A stretch of 42,650 nucleotides of DNA from Salsipaludibacter albus (lineage in GTDB: Bacteria > Actinomycetota > Nitriliruptoria > Nitriliruptorales > Nitriliruptoraceae). The stretch is taken from contig NZ_JAHOPH010000032.1 of NCBI RefSeq assembly GCF_019798055.1, positions 1 to 42,650 of the forward strand, read 5' to 3'. Made by a program: the position numbers and the translations under genes. The notes beneath the pieces are model-generated. The model was not told where the DNA came from and searched no databases. It saw only the letters and a list, made by a program, of their open reading frames with translations. Numbering within the stretch: the first letter of the stretch is position 1; the number at the start of each line of letters is the position of its first letter. Shown here in pieces: positions 23,859-32,128 of the stretch.

Positions 23859-25018
23859 CCGACCACGCCGCCCACAACTACTCGCCGCTGCCGGTGACCA
23901 TCGCCGATGCCCGCGGGGCGTGGGTCACCGACGTCGAGGGACGGCGCTACCTCGATGCCCTCGCCGGGTACTCGGCGTTGAACTTCGGCCACCGCCATCC
24001 CGACCTGCTCGCGGCGGCCCACGCCCAGCTGGACCGGGTCACCCTGACCAGCAGGGCCTTCCGCCACGATCGGTTCGACGTGTTCGCGGAGCGGCTCGCC
24101 GCCCTGGCCGGCAAGGACGCGATCCTGCCGATGAACACGGGGGCGGAGGCGGTCGAGACCGCGATCAAGGCCGCGCGGAGGTGGGGCTACCGGGTCAAGG
24201 GCGTGCCGGCCGACCAGGCGACCATCATCGTGGCCGACGGCAACTTCCACGGCCGGACGACGACCATCGTGGGGTTCTCGTCCGACGAGGACGCGCGCGC
24301 CGACTTCGGGCCGTTCACCCCGGGCTTCGTGTCGGTGCCCCACGGCGACCTCGACGCCCTCGAGGCGGCGATCGACGACACGACGGTCGCGGTGCTGTTC
24401 GAACCGATCCAGGGCGAGGCGGGCGTGGTCCTGCCGCCCGACGGATGGCTGACCGGGGTCCGACAGTTGTGCGACGACCACGACGTCCTGTTCGTCGCCG
24501 ACGAGATCCAGTCGGGACTGGGTCGCACCGGCCACACCTTCGCCTGTGACCACGAGGCGGTCGAGCCGGACGTCTACGTCCTGGGCAAGGCGCTGGGTGG
24601 TGGGGTCGTGCCGGTCAGCGCGATCGTGGCGAACCGCGACGTGATGGATGTGTTCACCCCGGGCTCGCACGGGTCGACCTTCGGGGGCAACCCCCTGGCC
24701 TGCGCGGTGGGGACGGCCGTGGTGGACCTGCTGTCCACGGGCGAGTTCCAGGCCCGCGCCCGGGCGCTGGGCAAGCTGCTGGCCGACGGACTGGCGGACC
24801 TCGACGGCCTCGACGCGGTGCGGGTCCGGGGGCTGTGGGCCGGGATCGACGTCGCCGGGGGCCGCACGGGCAAGGACGTGTGTGTCGAGTTGATGCACGC
24901 CGGCGTGCTGGCCAAGGACACGCACGGCTCGACCATCCGGCTGGCGCCACCGCTGGTGGTCACCGAGGACGAGATCGAGCTGCTGGTGGCCACCCTCGGC
25001 GACGTCCTCGCCGGCTGA
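23855..25018 (+). CDS. rocD: Ornithine--oxo-acid aminotransferase
   Basis: A 387-aa class III PLP aminotransferase converting ornithine to glutamate-5-semialdehyde. It has NTGAEAVETAIKAARRWGY (94-112), FHGRT (131-135), the PLP-binding Asp216 in VADEIQSGLGRTG, the Schiff-base Lys245 in YVLGKALGGGVVPVSA and GSHGSTFGGNPLACAV. Length is normal for RocD. The start overlaps the ddaH stop by 4 bp. The semialdehyde would go to P5C dehydrogenase or proline synthesis, encoded elsewhere. A tRNA-Leu on the other strand follows. Confidence 0.94.
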   Translation: MTDHAAHNYSPLPVTIADARGAWVTDVEGRRYLDALAGYSALNFGHRHPDLLAAAHAQLDRVTLTSRAFRHDRFDVFAERLAALAGKDAILPMNTGAEAVETAIKAARRWGYRVKGVPADQATIIVADGNFHGRTTTIVGFSSDEDARADFGPFTPGFVSVPHGDLDALEAAIDDTTVAVLFEPIQGEAGVVLPPDGWLTGVRQLCDDHDVLFVADEIQSGLGRTGHTFACDHEAVEPDVYVLGKALGGGVVPVSAIVANRDVMDVFTPGSHGSTFGGNPLACAVGTAVVDLLSTGEFQARARALGKLLADGLADLDGLDAVRVRGLWAGIDVAGGRTGKDVCVELMHAGVLAKDTHGSTIRLAPPLVVTEDEIELLVATLGDVLAG

Positions 25019-25036
25019 TCGACGGCGTCGCGACGG

Positions 25037-25119
25037 TGCGAGCGGGGAGACTCGAACTCCCACGGCCAAGGGCCACTGAGACCTAAACCCAGCGCGTCTA
25101 CCGGTTCCGCCACGCTCGC
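25037..25119 (-). tRNA. tRNA-Leu (anticodon UAG)
   Basis: The acceptor stem pairs GCGAGCG with CGCTCGC (7 bp), with discriminator A. The D-arm has GGTAGACGCG. The anticodon stem CTGGG/CTCAG has loop TTTAGGT and so anticodon TAG. A long class II variable arm (GGCCCTTGGCC) and a TTCGAGT T-loop complete it. CCA is not encoded. Confidence 0.96.
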
Positions 25120-25158
25120 GAGGTGTGCGTCAGGATAGGGCTGGCGGCCCAAAGCCGG

Positions 25159-26091
25159 TCAGCCGGCGTCCATGACGGCGCGGATGCGGTGGACGAGTTC
25201 GACCGAGGCGTCGATCTCGGCCCGGGCGATCGACACGCTCTCGACGTTGGCGCCGAGCGGGATGTCGCGCCTGCGGGCGAAGGCCCACAGGTCGCGGAAG
25301 GTGCGCTCGCAGGCGTCCAGCGAGGCGGCCAGGGTGTCCTCGGCACGCAGCAGGTCGTTCGCGATCCACCGGGGCACGTCCACGCCCAGCCAGCGCAGGA
25401 AGCCCAGCGTGCGCTCCGAGCCACAGGGCGACAGGGTGACGAGCACGGGGGGCACGGGGCGGCCCTGGTCGAGGCAGGCCAGGTGGAGGTCGCTGAGCAC
25501 GTCCTTGGTGTCGCTCGCGGCGTAGACGGCCTGGCTGACGAAGAAGGAGCAGCCGGCATCCACCTTGCCCAGCACGCGCTCGTGCTCGCCGTGCCCGTTG
25601 CGATGGCGTTCGCCGATCAGGACCCCACCGGTCAGGAGGTCGGTGTGGCCACGACGTCGCAACGCGTACGCGTCCGACAGCCGCATCGTGGTGTCCTGGT
25701 GACGTGACGCGGCGCCGACGAGCACGGTCGCCCCGCCCCGGGCAGCGATCCGCTCGAGGCTGTCCGCCAGGTCCTGCTCGGGCAGTCTCCCGACACACCG
25801 GTACACGATCTTGGGTCGGTCGACGTCGGCGAGCAGGTCGTAGGCGTAGTCCACCGGGTCGAGCGGTTCCTCCCACGGGAACGGTCGCTCCACCGACGTG
25901 CGGACCGACTCGTCCTGCAGGTCGTACACGACGACACCGTCGACCGGCATGTCCGCGATCCGCTCGGCCTGGCGCCCGGCGACGTCCACGATCCGGTCTG
26001 CTCCCCACGACTGCTTGGGTGGGGTCACGCCGTAGGTCAGCACGCCGGGCTGTCCGGTGGCGAGTCTGTCGAGCATCGTCGGCGCAGGCAT
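25159..26091 (-). CDS. Noncanonical methylenetetrahydrofolate reductase-like protein
   Basis: A 310-aa TIM-barrel protein of the MTHFR-related group. It carries GCSFFVSQAVY (about 185-195), a strong MetF-family motif, and then LGFLRWLGVDVPRWIANDLL and LGANVESVSIARAEIDASVE. As I remember them, these last two are features of the small mycobacterial noncanonical MTHFRs of about 300 aa. The N-terminal VLTYGVTPPKQSWGADRIVD replaces the normal MetF start. The likely reaction is reduction of methylene-THF to methyl-THF for methionine synthesis, but cofactor use may differ from MetF. The ATG at 26091 has a poor ribosome binding site. It is divergent from the MFS gene. Confidence 0.75.
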   Translation of the reverse strand: MPAPTMLDRLATGQPGVLTYGVTPPKQSWGADRIVDVAGRQAERIADMPVDGVVVYDLQDESVRTSVERPFPWEEPLDPVDYAYDLLADVDRPKIVYRCVGRLPEQDLADSLERIAARGGATVLVGAASRHQDTTMRLSDAYALRRRGHTDLLTGGVLIGERHRNGHGEHERVLGKVDAGCSFFVSQAVYAASDTKDVLSDLHLACLDQGRPVPPVLVTLSPCGSERTLGFLRWLGVDVPRWIANDLLRAEDTLAASLDACERTFRDLWAFARRRDIPLGANVESVSIARAEIDASVELVHRIRAVMDAG

Positions 26092-26210
26092 CGTCGGGTT
26101 CCGTCGGGGGCGGGGCAGGAGGGGCGAGGCTATGCGAGCCCGGCGGGTGGGGATTGCACCGGACCGTCGGCGCGTTGGCCGGTGCACGTCATGATCCCTG
26201 GGAGGACGAG

Positions 26211-27671
26211 GTGGCCGACCCCGCTGCGCACGATCCCGCCGCCGTTGCCCGGGTGTCCGGGCCGGCGTCACTGTCCCTGGAGGAGCGGGCCGGCCGGCTG
26301 GCGCTGGCCGCCGTCGTGCTGGGGTCGGCCGCGGTCTTCCTCGACTCGACCGTGATCACGGTCGCGCTGCCGGCGATCGCCACCGACCTCGGCGCCGACG
26401 TCGCCGACCAGCAGTGGGTGGCGAACTCCTACATGGTGACCCTGTCGGCCCTGCTGCTGTTCGGCGGCCGGCTGGGGGACCGGTTCGGGCGCCGGCGGAT
26501 GTACCTGTGGGGCCTGGGAGCGTTCGTCGTGACGGCGGGACTGGCCGCGTTCGCCCCGACGATCGAGGTGCTGATCGCGGCGCGCGCCCTGCAGGGCGTC
26601 GGTGGGGCGCTCCTGACCCCCGGCTCGTTGTCGATCATCCAGGCGAGTTTCCGTCGCCACGACCGGGCACGAGCGATCGGCCTGTGGACGGCACTGTCGG
26701 GGGCCACGACGGCCGGGGGACCGGTGGCCGGCGGGTGGCTGACCGACCAGTTCGGCTGGCGGAGCGTCTTCGTGCTGCTGGTGGTGCTCGGGATCGGGGC
26801 CTTCGTCCTGGCCGTGCGGGCGGTGCCGGAGTCGCGCGATCGTGCGGCGGCGGGTCGCGTGGACGTGGCGGGGGCGGTGCTCGCCGGGGTCGCGCTGGCC
26901 GCCCTGTCGTGGGGGCTGACGACGGCCGGCGACCGCGGTGGCTTCCCCCCCGAGGTCCTCGCGGCCATCGGGGTCGCGATCGTGGCGGTCGTGGCGTTCG
27001 TGGCGACCGAGCGGCGGGTGCAGGACCCGCTCCTGCCGCCGGAGCTCGGGGCGAACCGGCCCCTGGTTGTCGTCAACGGGCTGACGTTCGTCGTCTACGG
27101 CGCCCTGGGTGGGATGTCGTTCCTGCTCACCCTGTACCTCCAGAACGCGCTCGGCTACTCCGCGGCCGCGGCCGGGGCGGCCTCCCTGCCCATGATCGTG
27201 CTGATGGTGGTCGGGTCGCCGCGGATGGGTGAGGTGGCCCGTCGGTCCGGTCCGCGACGCCCGCTGGTCGCCGGCAGCGTCCTGATGGCGGTCGGGATGC
27301 TGCTGTTGTCGTTCCTGTCACCCGGGGACTCCTACCTCGTCGGGGTCCTGCCCGGGGTGGCCGTGTTCGGCGTCGGGTTGATGTTCCTGGTGGCCCCGGT
27401 GACCGCGTCGGCCCTGGCGGTCGTGGACGACGACCACGCGGGGCTGGCCTCGGGGCTCAACAACGCCGTGGCACGGACCGCCCAGCTCCTGGTGGTGGCG
27501 GTCCTGCCCCTGGCCGTCGGGCTGTCCGGCGACGACTTCGCCGATCCGGCGACCTTCCGGGTGGGCTACGCCCTGGCCCTGCGCCTGACCGCCGGTCTGG
27601 CCGCGGTGGGTGCCGTCATCGCGTTCACCCTGTTGGACGACGACACGATCGACCTCGGGCGCGACGACTGA
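26211..27671 (+). CDS. MFS efflux transporter, DHA2 (EmrB/QacA) type
   Basis: A 486-aa inner-membrane drug:H+ antiporter of the 14-helix DHA2 group. It has the diagnostic LDSTVITVALPAIATDLGAD motif at the first helix and GGRLGDRFGRRRMYLWG (motif A) between helices 2 and 3. RALQGVGGALLTPGSLSII and GGPVAGGWLTDQFGWRSVF (motif C, antiporter signature) follow. The GTG at 26211 is preceded by GGAGG with 5 nt spacing; no closer ATG exists. It stands alone, without a neighbouring regulator, so its substrate and inducer are unknown. Confidence 0.93.
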   Translation: MADPAAHDPAAVARVSGPASLSLEERAGRLALAAVVLGSAAVFLDSTVITVALPAIATDLGADVADQQWVANSYMVTLSALLLFGGRLGDRFGRRRMYLWGLGAFVVTAGLAAFAPTIEVLIAARALQGVGGALLTPGSLSIIQASFRRHDRARAIGLWTALSGATTAGGPVAGGWLTDQFGWRSVFVLLVVLGIGAFVLAVRAVPESRDRAAAGRVDVAGAVLAGVALAALSWGLTTAGDRGGFPPEVLAAIGVAIVAVVAFVATERRVQDPLLPPELGANRPLVVVNGLTFVVYGALGGMSFLLTLYLQNALGYSAAAAGAASLPMIVLMVVGSPRMGEVARRSGPRRPLVAGSVLMAVGMLLLSFLSPGDSYLVGVLPGVAVFGVGLMFLVAPVTASALAVVDDDHAGLASGLNNAVARTAQLLVVAVLPLAVGLSGDDFADPATFRVGYALALRLTAGLAAVGAVIAFTLLDDDTIDLGRDD

Positions 27672-27782
27672 GTGCAGCCGGGTGGGGTGCGGCAGGCGCG
27701 CTGCCGGCGTACCGAACCGAGACGCCACGACTACTGTCGGTGCGCTGCGGGAACGGACCCGGGGCACGACTGGGAGCCTGGC

Positions 27783-29213
27783 ATGACGACACGAGGTGTG
27801 TTCCGCTCCATCGGCGCAGGGGTGGCGGCTGCCGCCCTGGTGGCGACGGCGACCGCGGCCGGTGCGGCACCGGACCGACCGGGTGAGCCCAACTTCTCCG
27901 CCGGGGCGGACGGGATCGGCGATCCCTACTTCCCCCTGGCCGGGAACGGTGGGATCGACGTCGTCCACTACGACCTCGACATCCACTACACGCCGCCGGA
28001 GCCCGACCCCGCGCCGCTCGAGGGGACGATGGACGCCACGGCCACCATCGAGCTGGCCTCCACGGCTGACCTCGACCAGTTCAACCTCGACCTGCGGGGG
28101 CTGGTCGCCGAGTCGGTGGTGGTCGACGGCAAGCCGATGGCGTTCACGCAGACCGACAACGAGCTGGTCGTCACGCCCCGCCCGAAGCTGCAGGCAGGTC
28201 GCAACGTCACGGTCGTCGTGGAGTACGGCGGCACGACGATCCGACCTCGTGACATCGAGAACGCGCTGTACGGGTGGGTCACGACGCGGGACGGGGCCAT
28301 GGTGGTCAGCGAGCCCGACGGCTCCGCGACGTGGTTCCCGGTCAACGACCACCCGCTGGACAAGGCGACCTACGAGTTCGAGATCACCGTTCCCGAGGGC
28401 CTGGTGGCCGTGGCCAACGGGCTGCTGGTCGGCGAGTCCACCGTGGACGGCTGGACCACCTGGACCTGGGACGCCCCGGACCCGATGGCGGCCTACCTGG
28501 CCACGGCGACGGTCGGGGACTTCGTGCTCGACAGCTACACGGCCGAGAACGGCACGCCGATCATCGACGCCGTCGACCCGTCGCGACCCGCGTCGTCGTC
28601 GGCGAACCTGGCCAAGACGGGGGCGATGCTGACCTTCTTCGAGGGGCTGTACGGCGACTACCCGTTCGTGTCCTACGGCGCCATCGTGGACGACGACTCG
28701 GTCGGCTACGCCCTGGAGACCCAGACCCGCTCGTTCTTCTCGCGCAACGCCAACGAGTCCACGGTCGCCCACGAACTCGCCCACCAGTGGATGGGCAACC
28801 ACGTCAGTCCCGCCCAGTGGTCCGACATCTGGCTGAACGAGGGCTGGGCGACGTACTCGTCGTGGATGTGGGCCGAGGCCAACGGCGGGACCACCGCCCA
28901 GCAGTCCTTCGACAACGTCCTGAACATCTCCGAGGCCTCGTCGTACTGGACGATCGTAGTGTCGGACCCGGGGCCGTTCGGACTGTTCTCGAGCCCGGTG
29001 TACACGCGCGGGGCGGCCACGCTGCACGCGTTGCGGACGGAGATCGGCGACGAGGACTTCTTCGCCCTCGCCAAGGAGTGGGTCGTGCGGTACGGCGGCG
29101 GGACCGCCTCCACCAACGACTTCCGCGCCCTGGCCGAGGAGGTCTCCGGCCAGGACCTCGACCAGCTCTTCGACGTGTGGCTCGACACCCCGAGCCGTCC
29201 CACCACCTGGTAG
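27783..29213 (+). CDS. Secreted M1-family zinc metallopeptidase
   Basis: A 476-aa gluzincin. A signal peptide (about 1-29, ending AGAA) precedes an aminopeptidase-N-like beta-sandwich domain, then the catalytic domain. The zinc site is H330-E-L-A-H334 with Glu353 in NEGWATY, the HExxH-X18-E spacing of M1. The usual GxMEN exopeptidase motif is GYALETQ (308-314), a variant seen in the short secreted actinobacterial M1 enzymes. The C-terminal helical domain of full-length M1 enzymes (about 850 aa) is absent. The start at 27783 has GGGAG about 7 nt upstream. It is monocistronic. Confidence 0.92.
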   Translation: MTTRGVFRSIGAGVAAAALVATATAAGAAPDRPGEPNFSAGADGIGDPYFPLAGNGGIDVVHYDLDIHYTPPEPDPAPLEGTMDATATIELASTADLDQFNLDLRGLVAESVVVDGKPMAFTQTDNELVVTPRPKLQAGRNVTVVVEYGGTTIRPRDIENALYGWVTTRDGAMVVSEPDGSATWFPVNDHPLDKATYEFEITVPEGLVAVANGLLVGESTVDGWTTWTWDAPDPMAAYLATATVGDFVLDSYTAENGTPIIDAVDPSRPASSSANLAKTGAMLTFFEGLYGDYPFVSYGAIVDDDSVGYALETQTRSFFSRNANESTVAHELAHQWMGNHVSPAQWSDIWLNEGWATYSSWMWAEANGGTTAQQSFDNVLNISEASSYWTIVVSDPGPFGLFSSPVYTRGAATLHALRTEIGDEDFFALAKEWVVRYGGGTASTNDFRALAEEVSGQDLDQLFDVWLDTPSRPTTW

Positions 29214-29234
29214 GCGATCTGCGACCAGACCGGG

Positions 29235-29290
29235 CACGTCGAGAGTGCTGATCGCGGCCACATGCGTCCGGGATCCGCACACTCGACGTG
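29235..29290. repeat. 13-bp inverted repeat between M1 peptidase and DUF222/HNH genes
   Basis: CACGTCGAGAGTG (29235-29247) and CACACTCGACGTG (29278-29290) are inverted copies with one mismatch, 30 bp apart. It lies in the 222-bp space between the convergent genes, where I see no gene. It could be a terminator or a small element end pair. Confidence 0.45.
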
Positions 29291-29435
29291 GCTGTGGCTG
29301 GCATGCCTCGATCCGCGCATGCCATGGGGCAGGCGCGGGCGAGGCCAGGGGGAACGTGGTCGGATCAGGGTCGGTCGAGGCGGCGGCCACGATCACCGGG
29401 GGAGGTGACGGCACCGGGGCCAGGTGTCGGCGGGA

Positions 29436-30920
29436 TCAGGGGGCCCGGGTAGCGGGCGGGTCCTTGCCCGTGCGTGATGGAGGTGGGAGGTGGAAGGGTG
29501 CAGGCTGGTGGACCTGGTATCCGGACGCGGGGACGGTCCAGGTGCGGGACCCGTCGGGGTGGCGGTCGAGCCGCCACTGCTTGCGGGTCTTGCGGGTGTG
29601 GGCCCGTCGCGACACCAGTCCGAGGTTGCCGACGTCGGTCGGACCTTCCGGCCACGGGACGACGTGGTCGACGTCGCACAACCGCGCCGCAGTGGTCGAC
29701 GCAGGAGCAGTGTCGTGGAGGTCGCGCGCGATCACGGCGTCGCGCAGCCACCCGGGCGGCACCTTCGTGCGGTGTCCGACCCCGACCACCTGGCCGACGT
29801 CGTCGACTGCGACGAGCCGGGTCGCGGCGCCGTCGGCCACCCAGCGGCGTGCGACGTCGGAGGTGACCTTCATCCGTCCGGCCAGCTTCGTCAGCACCCA
29901 CGCCGGCGTGGTCCCGTCGATGAGGCTGTCGACATGGCACGTCAGCGTCACCGACGGCACCCGCCGCCCCCGCCCGGACGTGTCGTCGTCGACGTGGAGC
30001 GGTTCCAGGGTGCCGGCCCGCCTGCCGGTCACCAGCGCGAACAACGCATCGGCCCGCCGACGGCTCCGTGCCGCGTCGAGCGCAGCGGCATGCCGGTGCG
30101 CCTCGGTGAGAGCACGGTCGTCGTGCACCGACGAGCCGTCGTAGCCCTCGGGGGCGTCGGAGTCGTCCGATGCCGTCACAACGTCCAGCGCGCCTTCGTC
30201 GGCATCTTCGTCAGCATCGGCGGCGAGGGTGGCTGCCATGTGGTCGATGGCCTCGACCCAAGGGGTGAAGTGGGTCGGGTCCCAGTCGCCGTTGAACGAT
30301 CCGGACCCGTCCACACGAGGCATGATCCGTGTGCGGTTCGCTGCGACCGGCGTGCGGTCACGCTCCTTCGTGCGTTGCCCGACGAGCTGGTCGGCGAGCC
30401 AGTCAACCTCCCACACCAGGTGGTCAGCCTCCACGTCGGCATGCGACACGGCCCGTTCGGCGACGAGTGCGTCGATGCGGTCACGCCCCGCGACGTCCAC
30501 GGTCCGGGCCGCGGTGACGATCCCTCGAACCTGGCTCCACGACACCTGGCCCTGCACGAACGCGGACCGGACGGCGGGCATGGCGGCGAGCGTGGTCGCG
30601 ACCCGCAGCAGCGTGTTGCGTTCGAACCCGACCTGCCGACACGTCTGCGCCAACACGACCTCGACCGGCACGCCGAGCGTGGTCTCGCACGCGTCGTCCT
30701 CGATCGCGCGGATCAACGTCTCGACCAGGTCGGCCGCGAGCCGGTCGAACCGCCCCGCCGCCTCCACCAACCTGCCCACCTTGGCGGCCTGGCGGCTCCC
30801 GGACCAGTCGACCTCCCTGGCTGCCGACGGCGCCGGCGCCACCCCCTCGGCCACCGGGGCGACGGTGCGTGCCCGACCGGCGGGTCGGGGGTCGGGAGTC
30901 GGGGCGTCGTTCGAGTCCAT
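29436..30920 (-). CDS. DUF222 / HNH endonuclease domain protein
   Basis: A 494-aa protein of the 13E12-like family, spread in many copies through actinobacteria. The N-terminal DUF222 domain covers about 40-330, with AAKVGRLVEAAGRFDRLAAD and VSWSQVRGIVTAARTV. The C-terminal HNH nuclease core reads CDVDHVVPWPEGPTDVGNLG (about 416-435) and ends in RRAHTRKTRKQW. The usual Cys in the second C-x-x-H pair is Ser here (SRRAH), so zinc binding may be lost. The start could be the ATG at 30920, or in-frame ATGs at 30950 and 30959; none has a good ribosome binding site. Mobility is often suspected for this family but not proven, and the tandem repeat array lies just upstream. Confidence 0.85.
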   Translation of the reverse strand: MDSNDAPTPDPRPAGRARTVAPVAEGVAPAPSAAREVDWSGSRQAAKVGRLVEAAGRFDRLAADLVETLIRAIEDDACETTLGVPVEVVLAQTCRQVGFERNTLLRVATTLAAMPAVRSAFVQGQVSWSQVRGIVTAARTVDVAGRDRIDALVAERAVSHADVEADHLVWEVDWLADQLVGQRTKERDRTPVAANRTRIMPRVDGSGSFNGDWDPTHFTPWVEAIDHMAATLAADADEDADEGALDVVTASDDSDAPEGYDGSSVHDDRALTEAHRHAAALDAARSRRRADALFALVTGRRAGTLEPLHVDDDTSGRGRRVPSVTLTCHVDSLIDGTTPAWVLTKLAGRMKVTSDVARRWVADGAATRLVAVDDVGQVVGVGHRTKVPPGWLRDAVIARDLHDTAPASTTAARLCDVDHVVPWPEGPTDVGNLGLVSRRAHTRKTRKQWRLDRHPDGSRTWTVPASGYQVHQPAPFHLPPPSRTGKDPPATRAP

Positions 30921-31518
30921 GTGATGCACCGTAACCCCCTGCTGCGACATCCCGACCATCGAATCCGGCCCCTTGTGGAGAACCGGGAGATCGTCCCAAG
31001 GGCCGGGTCCGCGGATCGCCCGGACCGGCGAAACCGTGGGCCGAGGATCCAGCCCTGCACCGGCCCTCGCGCCCTGGGCCTCCTGCCGGAGGGAGGGACC
31101 GTGCCGACGGACCGGAGCGACTCAAGCGGAGCGCAGTGCGCCCGAACATGGCCCATGGCGAAGACCCTCGCTGCCGGCGGGCGCGCGAGCACCAAGCGGA
31201 GCCCCGGGCCGACGGTGCGGCCCGACCACCGGCCTGACGCCCGCTGCCAGAAGCCCACCCGGGGCCGACGGTGCGGCCCAATTACCGGCCTGACGCCCGC
31301 TGCCCGAAGCCCACGCGACCGCACGGTGCCACCCGAGCACCGGCCCCCAGCCCACCCGGGCTGACGGTGCGGCCCGACCACCGGCCCACAGCCCACCCGG
31401 GCCGACGGTGCGGCCCGACCACCGGCCCACAGCCCACCCGGGCCGACGGTGCGGCCCGACCACCGGACCAATGCCCAGGCGAACCCACCGGCACGCCGAC
31501 AACGCGGCCCCGCCCGAC
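30921..31518. other. Gene-free region with repeats
   Basis: No convincing gene is seen in either strand here, apart from the tandem array at 31203-31477. The left part (about 31010-31200) holds short inverted repeats, for example GGTCCG...CGGACC at 31010-31030. It also has an ACCGTGCCGACGG sequence near 31098 that resembles a degraded array unit. Confidence 0.6.
31203..31477. repeat. Six-unit tandem repeat array (41 and 55-56 bp units)
   Basis: Units lie at 31203-31257 (55 bp), 31258-31313 (56), 31314-31354, 31355-31395, 31396-31436 and 31437-31477 (41 each). Units 4 and 5 differ by one base; units 1 and 2 carry an extra 14-15 bp and unit 3 is degenerate. Each good unit has the core GGGCCGACGGTGCGGCCC, an inverted repeat (GGGCCG/CGGCCC) around ACGGTG, then a shared GACCACCGG and a CCCA end. 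It lies between the DUF222/HNH gene and the 3' end of the 161-aa gene. There are no spacers as in CRISPR. Confidence 0.9.
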
Positions 31519-32004
31519 TCAGTCGCCGAAGAGTGGCAGGCCCGTGTCGGGGGTGATCGGCCCGGGACCCTCCGGGCGGTCGGCAGGCTCGGCCGGCAGG
31601 GCATCCACGACGTGCTGGAGCGGGTGGAGGAACGGCATGGCCGTCGGGTCGAGCTCCTCGGCCTCCACGAAGTCCCCGACCCCGTCGTCCGCCAGCGGCG
31701 CTGCCGTGATGCGCGGGTGCTTCTTGCGCGCCCCGTAGACCGCCACGATCGCGTCGGCGTCCCCGACCTCCCCCTCGGCGAGGAACCCCCAGGCCGGCAC
31801 GCGGTTGGCCTCCAGCTGCTCCTTGGCGAAGGTGGCGAGGTAGGCGTGCCGCGCCTCGTCCTCCTCGGGGAACCCGGCCAGCGTCAGCAACTGGGTCCGC
31901 TCACCACCCGGAACCAGCATGGTCGGGGGGATCGGGCGCTCCTCGCGGCCGGCCAACTCCATGGCTGCCGCGATGCAGAGCTTGCGGAGATCCTCGAACT
32001 GCAC
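31519..32004 (-). CDS. Uncharacterised 161-aa protein
   Basis: Starts at the GTG at 32004, with GAGG about 9 nt upstream, and reads MQFEDLRKLCIAAAMELAGR. It ends in an acidic, proline-rich tail (DTGLPLFGD). The fold looks alpha/beta, with a central VPAWGFLAEGEVGDADAIVAVYGARKKHPR. There is no signal peptide or membrane segment, and no family is recognised. Codon use is normal for the genome. It is 124 bp downstream of the end of ilvD, on the same strand, and its 3' end abuts the tandem repeat array. Confidence 0.75.
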   Translation of the reverse strand: MQFEDLRKLCIAAAMELAGREERPIPPTMLVPGGERTQLLTLAGFPEEDEARHAYLATFAKEQLEANRVPAWGFLAEGEVGDADAIVAVYGARKKHPRITAAPLADDGVGDFVEAEELDPTAMPFLHPLQHVVDALPAEPADRPEGPGPITPDTGLPLFGD

Positions 32005-32128
32005 ACCAGGGTCCTCGACGACGACGGCCGCGACGGTACGGCCCCACTCGCCGTCGCGTCACGGGCCACCCGTCCACCGCCCCGCAGCACGAGAGCCCAC
32101 GAACCCGGCGTCGATCCGGGCCACGACG

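Noticed and set aside
31203-31477. CRISPR array
   Set aside because: The units are contiguous with no unique spacers and there are no cas genes; it is a plain tandem repeat.
29436-31518. Insertion sequence or group I intron built around the HNH gene
   Set aside because: No transposase, no matching terminal repeats flanking the gene and no intron core were seen; the DUF222/HNH protein is a normal actinobacterial family.
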